DNA from: Streptomyces sp. NBC_00572
Lineage (GTDB): Bacteria; Actinomycetota; Actinomycetes; Streptomycetales; Streptomycetaceae
Assembly: GCF_026341815.1 (NCBI RefSeq)
Contig: NZ_JAPENX010000001.1
Span: 6,634,001-6,698,000 of the forward strand
Direction of reading: 5' to 3'
Length of the DNA stretch: 64,000 bases
Shown here: positions 16,624 to 25,914 of the stretch, piece after piece
Position numbering within the stretch: position 1 is the stretch's first letter
Layout of the letters: each line of letters opens with the position of its first letter
The notes under the pieces: generated by a model
Database searches by the model: none
Seen by the model: only the letters and a program-made list of their open reading frames with translations
Told to the model about the DNA's origin: nothing
Position numbers and translations under genes: made by a program

Positions 16624-18219
16624 GTGGACATGTTGTGGAGCGGTTGGGGCGACCCGGCCAAGGCGGCACCCCTGCCCGACTCGGTCACCGGCCTGCTGCG
16701 TGACCTGCTCGGAGTCACCCCGCGTGAGAGCGGCCCGTCCGTCCTCACCGACATCGAAGCGCCCGCCCCGGCGCTGACCGACGAGGCCCGCACCGCGCTG
16801 CGCACCGCCGTCGGCGGGCCCGACGGCCTGCGGGAGGACGCCGAGAGCCGCATCCGGCACACCCGCGGAAAGTCGACCCCCGACCTGCTGCGCATCCGTG
16901 CCGGCGAGGTCGACGACATCCCCGCCGCGGTCGTGCTCCCGGGCACCCACGACGAGGTCCTCGCCGTGCTCCGCGCCTGCGCCGACCACGGTGTCGCCGC
17001 CGTGCCCTTCGGTGGCGGAACCTCCGTCGTCGGCGGCCTCGCGCCCACCACGAAGCGGCCCTTCGTCGCGCTCGACCTGCGGCGGCTCGACCAGCTGCTC
17101 ACCGTCGACGAGGTGTCCCGCACCGCGACCCTGCAGCCCGGTCTGCGCGGCCCGCAGTGCGAGGCGCTGCTCAACGAGCGGGGCTGGACCCTCGGACACT
17201 TCCCGCAGTCCTTCGAATGGGCGACCGTCGGCGGCTTCGCCGCGGCCCGCTCCAGCGGCCAGGCATCGGCCGGGTACGGCCGCTTCGACGAGATGGTCCT
17301 CGGCCTGACGGTTGCCACCCCGGAAGGCACCCTGGAGACCGGCCGGGCCCCGCGCTCGGCGGCCGGCCCCGACCTGCGCCAGCTGATCCTCGGTTCCGAG
17401 GGCGCCCTCGGGGTGATCACGGCGGTGACCGTGCGCATCCGCCCGCTCCCCGCGACGCGGATCTACGAGGGCTGGCGCTTCGCCTCCTTCGAGGCCGGCA
17501 CGGCGGCACTGCGCCGACTCGCTCAGGACGGCCCGCGGCCCACGGTGCTGCGACTGTCGGACGAGTCGGAGACCTTCATCGGTCTCGCGCAGCCGGACGC
17601 CATCGGCAGCGCCGAACTCCCGCAGAACCCGGGCTGCATGGCCATCGTCGGCTATGAGGGCACCGAGGAGGAGACGATGGCCCGCCGCGCCGTCGCCCGC
17701 GAGGTCCTGCTCGCCTGCGACGGCGAGTACATCGGTGAGGAGCCGGGCGACCGGTGGGAGCACGGCCGGTACAACGCGCCCTACCTGCGTGACGCGCTGC
17801 TCGACGCCGGCGCGTTCGCCGAGACGCTGGAGACGGCGGCCTTCTGGTCCGCGATCCCCGGCCTCTACACGGCGGTGCGGGACGCCCTGACGAGCACCCT
17901 CACCGAGTCCGGCACGCCGCCGCTCGTCATGTGCCACATCTCGCACACGTACGAGAACGGCGCCTCCCTGTACTTCACCGTCGTCTCCGCGCAGGGCGAG
18001 GACGCCGTGACGCACTGGGAACCGGTGAAGCGAGCGGCCAACGACGCGATCCTGGCCGCGGGCGGCACCATCAGCCACCACCACGGCGTCGGCACCGACC
18101 ACCGTGACTGGTACGCCCGCGAGATCGGCCCCCTCGGCATCCGCATGCTGCAGGCCGTCAAGGCCGAGGTCGACCCCTCCGGTGTGCTCAGCCCCGGAGT
18201 CCTCATCCCCATCCGCTGA
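16624..18219 (+). CDS. FAD-linked oxidase, alkyl-DHAP synthase-like
   Basis: About 531 aa. It has a PCMH-type FAD domain (AVPFGGGTSVVGGLAP; RSSGQASAGYGRFDEMV) and a C-terminal cap ending in HHHGVGTDHRDWY, close to the His motif of alkyldihydroxyacetonephosphate synthase. That family exchanges the acyl chain of acyl-DHAP for a fatty alcohol in ether-lipid synthesis, although bacterial members may be simple 2-hydroxyacid oxidases. I use the GTG at 16624, nine bases after AGGAA; ATG 16630 is the alternative. It is 31 nt upstream of a diacylglycerol-kinase-like gene, which supports a lipid role. Confidence 0.8.
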   Translation: MDMLWSGWGDPAKAAPLPDSVTGLLRDLLGVTPRESGPSVLTDIEAPAPALTDEARTALRTAVGGPDGLREDAESRIRHTRGKSTPDLLRIRAGEVDDIPAAVVLPGTHDEVLAVLRACADHGVAAVPFGGGTSVVGGLAPTTKRPFVALDLRRLDQLLTVDEVSRTATLQPGLRGPQCEALLNERGWTLGHFPQSFEWATVGGFAAARSSGQASAGYGRFDEMVLGLTVATPEGTLETGRAPRSAAGPDLRQLILGSEGALGVITAVTVRIRPLPATRIYEGWRFASFEAGTAALRRLAQDGPRPTVLRLSDESETFIGLAQPDAIGSAELPQNPGCMAIVGYEGTEEETMARRAVAREVLLACDGEYIGEEPGDRWEHGRYNAPYLRDALLDAGAFAETLETAAFWSAIPGLYTAVRDALTSTLTESGTPPLVMCHISHTYENGASLYFTVVSAQGEDAVTHWEPVKRAANDAILAAGGTISHHHGVGTDHRDWYAREIGPLGIRMLQAVKAEVDPSGVLSPGVLIPIR

Positions 18220-18250
18220 ACCCGACTTCTGCCGGCCGGAGGCCAGATCC

Positions 18251-19132
18251 ATGCGACAGTTCACCGCCGTCGTCAACCCCACCGCAGGGGGTTCCAGCGG
18301 CACGGCGGGCCTGCTCCCGCTGGCCCGTCTGCTGCGGGAGGCGGGTGCGCGGCTCGACACCGTCTACAGCCGCAGCCTGGAGCACGCACGAGAGCTCGCC
18401 CAGGAGGCCGGAGCGCAGGGGCACGTCGTGCTCGCCGTCGGCGGTGACGGGATGGCCGGCTGCGTCGGCGGTGCGCTCAGCGGTACGGACACGGTCTTCG
18501 GGCTGGTCCCGGCGGGCCGCGGCAACGACTTCGCCCGCGCCCTCGGCCTCCCCACCGAACCCGAACGGCTCGTCGAGATACTGCTCCACTGTGAGCCGCG
18601 GGCCGTCGACACGATCGAGGTGGAGTCCGCCGTGCATGCGCGGACCTGCGTCCTCGGAAGCGTGTACGCGGGCGTCGACGCGGTGGCCAACCGCCACGCC
18701 AACGCCTCCCGGGTGTTGCGCGGCGCGGCGTCGTACTACGCGGGCGGGCTGCGGGCGGTCCTCGCCTGGAAGCCCGCCGCGTACCGCGTCACGATCGACG
18801 GGGTGAGGCACGAGCGCACCGGCTACACCGTGGTCGTGGCGAACTCGGGCTTCTACGGCTTCGGGAGAAAGGTCGCACCGGGTGCGCGGATCGACGACGG
18901 GCTGCTCGACGTCGTGGTGATCAAGAAGGCACCGAAACACCTCTTCTTCGCCATGATGAACGAGCTGAAGACGGGCGTGCACGTGAATCGGCCCGAGGTC
19001 GAGATCCTGCGCGGCAAGGAGGTCCGCATCGAAGCGGACCGCCCCCTCCCGTACGGCGCGGACGGCGAGGTCGACGCGGTCCTGCCAGTGACCCTCAGGG
19101 TGCGGCCCGCCGCTCTGAACGTCCTGGCCTGA
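18251..19132 (+). CDS. Diacylglycerol kinase-family lipid kinase
   Basis: A 293-aa protein of the DgkB/YegS/sphingosine-kinase fold: NPTAGG near the N-terminus, the nucleotide loop AVGGDGMAG, and PAGRGNDFARALG, a signature of bacterial lipid kinases. It phosphorylates diacylglycerol or a related lipid at the membrane face. GGAGG at 18238-18242 sets the ATG start. It is in an operon with the alkyl-DHAP-synthase-like gene and ends just before a hairpin terminator. Confidence 0.9.
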   Translation: MRQFTAVVNPTAGGSSGTAGLLPLARLLREAGARLDTVYSRSLEHARELAQEAGAQGHVVLAVGGDGMAGCVGGALSGTDTVFGLVPAGRGNDFARALGLPTEPERLVEILLHCEPRAVDTIEVESAVHARTCVLGSVYAGVDAVANRHANASRVLRGAASYYAGGLRAVLAWKPAAYRVTIDGVRHERTGYTVVVANSGFYGFGRKVAPGARIDDGLLDVVVIKKAPKHLFFAMMNELKTGVHVNRPEVEILRGKEVRIEADRPLPYGADGEVDAVLPVTLRVRPAALNVLA

Positions 19133-19169
19133 CAGGACGTCCGCAGACCCCCCGGGCTCTGTGGACCGG

Positions 19170-19202
19170 GTGCCCGGAGGGAACCACGCCCCCTCCGGGC
19201 AC
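19170..19202 (+). terminator. Rho-independent-like hairpin after the lipid kinase
   Basis: A perfect 12-bp stem, GTGCCCGGAGGG (19170-19181) pairing with 19191-19202, with a 9-nt loop, 38 nt after the kinase stop. Confidence 0.8.
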
Positions 19203-19327
19203 CTGACCAGGAGATTGTGCACTTCCGTACGAATGTGATCGCTGATGCTGAACTCTTGCGCACAGCATGGTGAAATCGGACTGGTACCGACCGGTATCCG
19301 GACAGCGGATGCCTAGCCTCCACATTC

Positions 19328-22300
19328 ATGAAACCCATACGCACGGCAGCCGGGCTCGCGCTCGTGCTGCTGTCCCTCGTGCTGGGCATCGGCGCCCAGC
19401 CCGCCTTCGCGCACGTCTCGCGCGAACACGCCGAACTCGTGGTCGCGACCCGGGACGACGTCACCAGCGGCCGCCTCATCGTGCACAACGGCGTGGTGCC
19501 GGTCGAGCGGGCCGGCGCCTGGGCGGCCGGACTGCTCGGGGCCGGCTGCCCCGCCACCGGCTCCGGCGTGGCGGGCGACAACGGCGGTGTGCCCGGCGGC
19601 ATCGTCGTCGAGCTCGCGTGGAGCTGCCACGTCGACGCGCTCGACCTCACCCCGCTCATCGAGCGGGGCGGACTGACCCGGGTCGTCGTCGAGTTTGACG
19701 GCACGGCCGCCGACGCCACCGCGGACACCCCGCTCGTCGACGCACGCGGTGTCCACGCGCTGCCGTCGTTCCCGTGGACCACCGTGCTCACCGTCGCACT
19801 CGGTACGGCGGCAGGCGCCGCCCTGCTGATCGCGGCCCTCCGACTGCGCCGCACGACGCACCGCGTCAGGGTGGCGACCGCAGGCGCCCTCGCACTCTCC
19901 TTCCTCGCGCCCCAGGCAGCGTTCGCCGACGACGCCGCGGACCCCGCCGCGACCGTCACCGTCGAGGGCACCGTCTTCAAGGACACCGACGGTGACGGCA
20001 AGCGGGACAAGGGCGAGCGGCCCATGCCCGGCATCGACGTCACCGACGGCTCCGCATGGACCACGACCGGCGCCGACGGTGGGTACCGCCTCGAAGTCGA
20101 CCCCGGGCGACGCGAGACCGACCTCGTCGGCATCGTCTCGCCGGACGGCTACACACCCGCCCTGCGCAAGGACTGGATCCCGCGGTTCTTCCACAGGATC
20201 CCCGAGACCGGCGGCACGGGCGTCGACTTCGCGCTCGTACCCGACCGGAACGCCTCGAACCCCACCGAGAAGTGGGTCATGAACTCCGACACGGAGGTCG
20301 GCAACCGCAACGACGACGAAGCCCGCCGTGCCCTGCCCCAGTGGACCGGCCAGGTGCGGGCGATGTCCGAGGTCGACGGCGCGACGATGCAGATCGCCAC
20401 CGGAGACCTCACCGTCACCGACTACGCCGACGAGCCGCGCCGCCAGGGCGGTTACGACCTCTTCAGGAAGGGCCTGGAAGAGGGCCGGCTCGGCCACCCC
20501 TTCTACCCGGTGATGGGCAACCACGACTTCGGCGGCACGGCCACCTCCCAGGGCTACGCCGGCAGCCTGGAGTACTACCGCCGCAACCTCGCGCCCGAGT
20601 GGTACAGCTTCGACCGCAACGGCCGCCACATCGTCGTCCTGGAGGACAACTACGACGCCAGCGGGCTGAAGCCGCAACTGGAGTGGCTGCGCCGGGACCT
20701 CGCACGGCACGCCGTCGGCAAGCAGGTCTTCGTCTTCGCCCACCGCTCGCTCTTCACCCAGTGGGGCCCGGGCGCGGGCATGCAGCCGACGATCGACGAA
20801 CTCGCCAAGTACGACGTACGGATGGTCGCCGCGGGCCACAACCAGCAGGCCGAGTTCCGGCGCGGCGCCTTCAAGCGCTCCGTCGAGATCAACAACCAGG
20901 GCACGTACGGTATCGACGGCGCCCGCCCCGACTACAAGGTCCTCGACTTCAGCGGCATCACGGACGACCCGCGCACCCACCGCAACGAGGACACCGGCCA
21001 TGTGACCGGCATCCACCGCCAGTTCGACATCGACGACGACGCCGCCCTCGTCAGCCCCGCGGACGGCAGCGTCCACGGCGAACGGGCCGGAGTACCCGTC
21101 GAGGCGTACGCGGAGGACGACGGCCGCACCCCCGCCAAGGCGGTGCTGACCGTCCGCGACGGTCGTGGACGCACCGTCGAGCACGAAACCGTCCGCTTCG
21201 GCAAGGGCGCCTCCCGCCCCCGCATCGAGAACTGCTACACCGAGCCCGGCGGCGAGCCCGAGCCCTGCCCCGACGCGCGCGGCGCCTGGACCCGGGCGAG
21301 CGGCACACTGCGCGGGCTCCGCCCCGGCACTTACACCGCCGAGTCGGTCGCGTACGACACCCGGGGCGTGAAGTTCCCCGTCGTGACGAACACCTTCCAG
21401 GTCGTACGCGACACCGAACTCGGCAGGCCCCGGACCGGCCAGGACTGGCTGCGACAGGGCGGCGACGAGGCCGGGCGGTCCGCGAGCGGCGACGCGCCGG
21501 GCACGAAGCTCGACCTCAGGTGGGCCCGCCACACCGGCGAGCAGTTCAACCTCAACGGCTCGGTGATCGCGGACGGCAGACTCATCGTCTCCTCCCGCGC
21601 CTTCGACTCGCCGCACAGCATGATGCTCGCGTACGACATCGCCTCCGGGCGCGAACTCTGGCGTACGTACCTGGACGGCGACGCGGAGTCGGCGCCGACA
21701 CTCCACGGCGGCAAGGTCTACCTGACCACCGGTGTCGGCCGGATCTACGCCCTCGACGCGGCGAGCGGCCGCATCGCCTGGCAGTCGATCGACCGCGAGG
21801 AGACCCACGGGGACACCGTGCGCCGCTACGGCCGCGCTGGCGGACCGGTCAGCGTCCTCACCCTCGCGGGCGCGGACTCCCGCTCCGTCGCCGTCTACCA
21901 GGACGCCTCCACGGTCCGCTGCCGCGACGCCGAGACCGGCGGCCTGCTGCCCGGCGGCTTCGGCGCCTCGTTCTCCTGGGGACAGGCCCACAGCACGGCG
22001 ATCCGCGAGCCCGGCTCCAACACCGCCTACCTGCACTCCATGTCGAGCAACACCGTCATCGCCATGGACCTCGCGACCTGCACCCGGCTCTGGGTCAAGG
22101 ACACCGCGGGCGACATCGACAGCCACTCCTCGCCCGTCCTGACCGACCCGGCCACGGGCACGCCGCAGCTGGTGACGTTCACGGCGTCCGGCACCCGCGG
22201 CCACGACCCGAAGACGGGAGCCGTGGCCTGGGAGTCCAAGCTCGGCGGCGGCAGCACCTGCGAGCCGGGGCGCGCCCCGCTCACCAGCCCCGCGGCATGG

Positions 22301-22681
22301 GGCAGCACCGCCTACGTCGCGGGCAGGGACGGTGTCGTACGCGCCTACGACACCAGCTCCGCCGACCCGTCGAAGCCGGTCTGGGAGACCAAGGCCGGCT
22401 ACCTGGCGGGGGAGAGCCCGCTGGACGACACATGGCGCGTCGCCATGGGCTGTTCGGTGGGCGACGGCTCGCCGACGACGCATCCGCTGGTGACGAGGGA
22501 CCACGTGTACCTGGGGACGTGGGACGGGCGACTGCTCGTCCTCGACCGGGCCACCGGCCGCCTGACCGCCTCGTACGACCTCGGCGCCGGAGTGGCCTCG
22601 GCCCTCTCCATCAGCGGTGACTGGCTCTTCGCCCTCACGGACGACGGCACGGTCCACGCGCTCGCCGCACGCCGAAAGTAG
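19328..22681 (+). CDS. Exported calcineurin-like phosphoesterase with PQQ-type propeller and double signal-like N-terminus
   Basis: A 1117-aa protein. Order: signal peptide (1-28, ending QPAFAHV); an extracellular domain with two Cys (to about 148); a transmembrane segment (about 150-178); a second signal-like segment (about 185-206, ending QAAFADD); an SdrD-B/collagen-binding-like module (about 210-260, with DTDGDGKRDKGE); a metallophosphoesterase core (GDLTVTD, Asn398-His399-Asp400 in MGNHDF, His472, His504 in AGHNQQ); and PQQ-like propeller repeats from about 720 to the end. Motif I reads SDTEVG, so the usual DxH is DxE. No Shine-Dalgarno is visible; TAGCCT at 19314-19319 suggests a leaderless start. 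The nickel transporter gene follows by 15 nt. Confidence 0.8.
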   Translation: MKPIRTAAGLALVLLSLVLGIGAQPAFAHVSREHAELVVATRDDVTSGRLIVHNGVVPVERAGAWAAGLLGAGCPATGSGVAGDNGGVPGGIVVELAWSCHVDALDLTPLIERGGLTRVVVEFDGTAADATADTPLVDARGVHALPSFPWTTVLTVALGTAAGAALLIAALRLRRTTHRVRVATAGALALSFLAPQAAFADDAADPAATVTVEGTVFKDTDGDGKRDKGERPMPGIDVTDGSAWTTTGADGGYRLEVDPGRRETDLVGIVSPDGYTPALRKDWIPRFFHRIPETGGTGVDFALVPDRNASNPTEKWVMNSDTEVGNRNDDEARRALPQWTGQVRAMSEVDGATMQIATGDLTVTDYADEPRRQGGYDLFRKGLEEGRLGHPFYPVMGNHDFGGTATSQGYAGSLEYYRRNLAPEWYSFDRNGRHIVVLEDNYDASGLKPQLEWLRRDLARHAVGKQVFVFAHRSLFTQWGPGAGMQPTIDELAKYDVRMVAAGHNQQAEFRRGAFKRSVEINNQGTYGIDGARPDYKVLDFSGITDDPRTHRNEDTGHVTGIHRQFDIDDDAALVSPADGSVHGERAGVPVEAYAEDDGRTPAKAVLTVRDGRGRTVEHETVRFGKGASRPRIENCYTEPGGEPEPCPDARGAWTRASGTLRGLRPGTYTAESVAYDTRGVKFPVVTNTFQVVRDTELGRPRTGQDWLRQGGDEAGRSASGDAPGTKLDLRWARHTGEQFNLNGSVIADGRLIVSSRAFDSPHSMMLAYDIASGRELWRTYLDGDAESAPTLHGGKVYLTTGVGRIYALDAASGRIAWQSIDREETHGDTVRRYGRAGGPVSVLTLAGADSRSVAVYQDASTVRCRDAETGGLLPGGFGASFSWGQAHSTAIREPGSNTAYLHSMSSNTVIAMDLATCTRLWVKDTAGDIDSHSSPVLTDPATGTPQLVTFTASGTRGHDPKTGAVAWESKLGGGSTCEPGRAPLTSPAAWGSTAYVAGRDGVVRAYDTSSADPSKPVWETKAGYLAGESPLDDTWRVAMGCSVGDGSPTTHPLVTRDHVYLGTWDGRLLVLDRATGRLTASYDLGAGVASALSISGDWLFALTDDGTVHALAARRK

Positions 22682-22696
22682 AGGGGAAGCACCACC

Positions 22697-23980
22697 GTGC
22701 GATCACTGCGCACCGGGGTGCCGCTCCTGCTCACCGCCGTCCTCGCGCTGCTCTACGGCAGCGCGGGGACGGCGCAGGCGCACCCCTTCGGAACCCCACC
22801 CGTCGTGAAGGTCGAGGCGGCCGACACCGCGGTCGACGTGACCTGGTCCGCCGAGCGGGACGACGTCGCCGTCCTGGAGAAGCGGTCCGACGGTGACACG
22901 GCCGGCTACCTGCGCACGCACATCGCCGTGCGCCAGGACGGCCGTGCCTGCCGGGTCGACCGCGCGACCGGACTGACGGTCCGTCTCGTCTGCCCACGGC
23001 CGGTGGACCGGATCGACCTGACCGTCACGGCCCTGACGGACGTCAACCCGGCGTACCGGACCCTGTCGGTGACGGACACGGGCTCCGGCGGACTGCACAC
23101 CGCGAAGGAGCCGACGCGCACGCTGACGCTCACGGCAGGGGCGGCCGCGTCCGGAGCCGGAGCCGGGACGTCGGCGTCGTCGTGGTGGTCGTGGACCACC
23201 GACCTGCCGTCCCTGCTGGACCACGGGGCGGCCGTGCCGATGGCGCTCCTCGTGGCCGCGGCCGTGGGTGTGCTGCACGCCTGCGCCCCGGGGCACGGGA
23301 AGTCACTGGCCGCCGGGTACCTGGTGGCCGGCCGGGGCAGGCCGCGCGACGCGGTGTGGCTCGGCGGAATCGTCGCCGTGATGCACACCTTCTCGGTGAC
23401 GGTTCTCGCGGTCGGCTGGTGGCTGACAGCGAACAGCACGCCGGACATCGCGGCCTTGACGGGCTGGTTGCAACTGATCGCCGCGCTGGTGGTGGCAGGG
23501 GTGGGGGTGGCCCTGCTGCGGCGGCATCTACGCCACGGAAAGCACGACCACCATCACCACCACCACGATCACGATCACGGGGAGGCCGGCGAGCACGGGG
23601 AGGGGGCCGGGGACGGCCACAGCCACCACATCCCGGACGCGCCGTCGCTGCTCACCTGGCGCGGGCTCCTGCTCCTCGGCACGTCGGGCGGGCTGCTGCC
23701 CTCGCCGTCCGCGTTCCTCGTCCTGCTCACCGGTCTGCTGACCGGGAAGGTCGCCCTTGCCCTCGCGATGGTGGCCGCCTTCGGCCTCGGCATGGCGCTG
23801 ACGCTGACAGGCGTCGGCCTGGTCGTGCTCCGTGGCCGGGACGCACTCCTGGACCGGGTGTCCCAGTCCCCGGCGCTGCGGGCCTGGACCCTGAGGGTCC
23901 CGCTGTTCGCTGCCTCGGCGGTGGTGGCCGGGGGGACGGCGGCCTCTGCCGTCGCGGCGAGCCGGCTCCTCGCGCCGTAG
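22697..23980 (+). CDS. NicO/RcnA-like nickel/cobalt transporter
   Basis: A 427-aa membrane protein with a signal peptide (1-28), a periplasmic-type domain (about 30-150) and at least six membrane segments. The family motif HACAPGHGK starts at His194, followed by a second conserved His in the next helix (AVMHTFSV). A loop at about residues 280-313 is packed with His and Asp/Glu (HDHHHHHHDHDHG and GHSHH), a divalent-metal sink typical of RcnA/NicO. It moves Ni2+ or Co2+; the direction is not decided by sequence. GTG start behind GAGGGGAAG. It is co-transcribed with the phosphoesterase gene. Confidence 0.87.
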   Translation: MRSLRTGVPLLLTAVLALLYGSAGTAQAHPFGTPPVVKVEAADTAVDVTWSAERDDVAVLEKRSDGDTAGYLRTHIAVRQDGRACRVDRATGLTVRLVCPRPVDRIDLTVTALTDVNPAYRTLSVTDTGSGGLHTAKEPTRTLTLTAGAAASGAGAGTSASSWWSWTTDLPSLLDHGAAVPMALLVAAAVGVLHACAPGHGKSLAAGYLVAGRGRPRDAVWLGGIVAVMHTFSVTVLAVGWWLTANSTPDIAALTGWLQLIAALVVAGVGVALLRRHLRHGKHDHHHHHHDHDHGEAGEHGEGAGDGHSHHIPDAPSLLTWRGLLLLGTSGGLLPSPSAFLVLLTGLLTGKVALALAMVAAFGLGMALTLTGVGLVVLRGRDALLDRVSQSPALRAWTLRVPLFAASAVVAGGTAASAVAASRLLAP

Positions 23981-24031
23981 GGGCGCACGACAGAAATGAG
24001 GCCCGCAGCTACCGACGCGGGCAAGGTGCCG

Positions 24032-24049
24032 GCCGAGACACATCTCGGC
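24032..24049 (+). terminator. Short hairpin downstream of the NicO transporter
   Basis: GCCGAGA (24032-24038) pairs with TCTCGGC (24043-24049) around a 4-nt loop; a weaker GCCCGC/GCGGGC stem lies at 24001-24021. The rest of the 280-nt gap to the methyltransferase stop (23981-24260) shows no convincing gene. Confidence 0.5.
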
Positions 24050-24260
24050 TCGGGGGGCCTTCAGAATGCGCCCGGCGGGGATCGTCGTCGAGCCGACCGA
24101 TCGCCGCTGGGACGCTCCCGATTCGGGGTTCCTGTCGTACCGGAGGAAGGCGACTACCTGCTCGGCCGGGAGTACGTGCCCGAGGTGGAGGAGAGTCCAC
24201 AGGTGCGGCTCCAGCGCCACCCACGCAGCATGCGTGGGAACACCCTGCCCCCCGCCGACC

Positions 24261-25001
24261 TCAGGTCGGCTTGCGCCACACGGAGATGTGCTTCGCGGAG
24301 TCCTGGGCGAACGGAGTCCCGTCCCAGTCCGCGACGCGTCGTTCCAGTTCGAGCCCAGCGATCCGTGCCATCAGGTCGAGCTCTGCCGGCCACGCGTACC
24401 GGTGCCGGGAGTTGTCGCGGCGGTAGCCGCCGTCGTCGCCGTCGCGGGTGAAGTGGTGCGAGACGAGAATCTGCTCGACCAGGTCGAAGGTGTCGAAGCC
24501 GAGATGCTGCTCGGATACGTCGAACGGCACCGCGACCTGGCCGGGCGGCAGGAACCGCAGCGGCGGCACACCCAATTCGATGACGAATCGGCCGCCGGGC
24601 TCCAGATGACGCGCGGCGTTGCGGAAGCACTCGACCTGCTCGTCCTGCGTGAGCAGGTTCGTGATGGTGTTGTAGACGAGATAGACCAGGGTGAACTCGC
24701 CGGGGACGACGATGGTGGCCATGTCCCCGATGGTTACCGGGAGCGTGTTCTCGTCGACCTTGTGCCGCAGCACGGCCGCCATGTGTTCGGACAGCTCGAT
24801 GCCCACCACCTGCACGCCGCGTTCCCGGAGCGGGACACCCACTCGTCCGGTTCCGATGGCGAACTCCAGCGCCCGGCCGTCTCCGGCGAGCTCGGCGAGG
24901 AAAGCCAAAGTCGGCCCGAGAAAGGCAGCCGAGGACGCTTCGGCCTCCTCGGCGTCGTAGCGGTCGGCGTTCGCACGGGTCCACAGTTCACTGCTCGTCA
25001 C
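24261..25001 (-). CDS. Class I SAM-dependent methyltransferase
   Basis: A 246-aa cytosolic protein with Rossmann motif I (ALEFAIGTGRVGVPL), an acidic residue at the end of strand 2 (VVGIELSEHM) and motif post-I/II (IGDMATIVV). The substrate cannot be read from sequence. The gene is isolated between a non-coding 280-nt gap and a degenerate region, with somewhat less extreme codon use than the flanking operons. Confidence 0.85.
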   Translation of the reverse strand: MTSSELWTRANADRYDAEEAEASSAAFLGPTLAFLAELAGDGRALEFAIGTGRVGVPLRERGVQVVGIELSEHMAAVLRHKVDENTLPVTIGDMATIVVPGEFTLVYLVYNTITNLLTQDEQVECFRNAARHLEPGGRFVIELGVPPLRFLPPGQVAVPFDVSEQHLGFDTFDLVEQILVSHHFTRDGDDGGYRRDNSRHRYAWPAELDLMARIAGLELERRVADWDGTPFAQDSAKHISVWRKPT

Positions 25002-25287
25002 GGACGGCCACTTTGCCGCGTGCCGAGGGGCGCTGTCGACGTCTTTACGTTCGCGTCGGCGGAGGCGATCGCGGACGGTGAGCCGGGGCAGTGCGGAGAG
25101 ACGGCAGGGGTGGGGTCACGGCCTGATCGCTGTCGTCGCGCCGGGGTCGTGGCCGGCTGCCTGGTCGCGAGCTTCTTGTAGCAGGTCAGAGTGGTGGCCA
25201 TGGCAAGCCCTGGGCTACGCCACCAGTCGTCGCGGACCAGGTACGGGATCTTGAGACCACGAGCAGCCCATGGCAGGCTCAGGCCGC

Positions 25288-25872
25288 ATGATCGATGAAT
25301 TCGCGAAGGACAATCTGCACGGGAGACTGAGGCGGGACCGCGAGGCGCTGCTCTGGAAACTCGACGGCTTGTCCGAATACGACGCCCGCCGACCTTTGAC
25401 AGCGACCGGGACCAACCTCCTCGGCCTCGTCAAACACGTGGCCACCGTCGAGGCCAGGTACTTCGGCGAGGTCTTCGACCGCCCTACCCCGGAACCGCTG
25501 CCCCGGTGGCAGGACTACGACGGCAGCGATCTCTGGGCGGCCGAGGACGAGACCCGCGAGCAGATCATTGGCTTCTACCGGCGTACGTGGGAACACTCGG
25601 ACGCGACGATCAACGAGCTTCCCCTCGACGCCCCCGGCCACGTGCCGTGGTGGCCGGAGCCTCATGCCCACACGAACCTGTTCGCCATCGTGGTCCATGT
25701 CCTCGGCGAGTCCATCCGGCATAGCGGGCACGCCGACATCCTGCGCGAGGGCCTCGACGGCCGGACCGGGCTGCGCGCCGAACACGAGAAGCAGATCGAC
25801 GAGGAAGCCCGTGCGGCCTACTGCGCGAAGATCGAACAGGCCGCCAGGTCGGCCGCACCAATGAAGGCTTAG
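25288..25872 (+). CDS. DinB/DUF664-family putative thiol-dependent transferase
   Basis: A 194-aa four-helix-bundle protein of the DinB/DUF664 superfamily. The metal-binding His set is visible as His50 (LVKHVATVEARYFGEV) and His145/His148 (RHSGHADILRE). In actinobacteria this fold contains mycothiol-dependent S-transferases. I use the ATG at 25288 because homology begins directly at it. The 286 nt upstream (25002-25287) hold no supported gene. Confidence 0.85.
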   Translation: MIDEFAKDNLHGRLRRDREALLWKLDGLSEYDARRPLTATGTNLLGLVKHVATVEARYFGEVFDRPTPEPLPRWQDYDGSDLWAAEDETREQIIGFYRRTWEHSDATINELPLDAPGHVPWWPEPHAHTNLFAIVVHVLGESIRHSGHADILREGLDGRTGLRAEHEKQIDEEARAAYCAKIEQAARSAAPMKA

Positions 25873-25882
25873 AGGTTGCTTC

Positions 25883-25906
25883 ACGTGACGTGACGTGACG
25901 TGACGT
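25883..25906. repeat. Pentanucleotide microsatellite, ACGTG x about 4.8
   Basis: Four full copies of ACGTG followed by ACGT, immediately after the DinB-like stop codon and at the edge of the transposase relic. Self-complementary ACGT cores could pair. Confidence 0.85.
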
Positions 25907-25914
25907 TCGTGCGG

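Noticed and set aside
19313..22657. 1114-codon minus-strand ORF opposite the phosphoesterase
   Set aside because: Its length mirrors the real gene, the composition is shadow-like, and no motif is present.
23535..23640. CAC/GAC-rich tract considered as a DNA repeat element
   Set aside because: It is the His/Asp-rich cytosolic loop of the NicO transporter, a family trait.
23981..24260. Possible short minus-strand gene starting near 24220 (reading VLPAEQVVAFLRYDR)
   Set aside because: It reads plausibly for only ~20 codons, then runs antisense through the NicO gene, and has no ribosome site.
25001..25205. Minus-strand ORF beginning MATTLTCYKKLAT, possibly a transposase tail
   Set aside because: The opening words resemble the end of some transposases, but the frame continues into low-complexity sequence without a stop at the expected place and no other transposase motif is visible.
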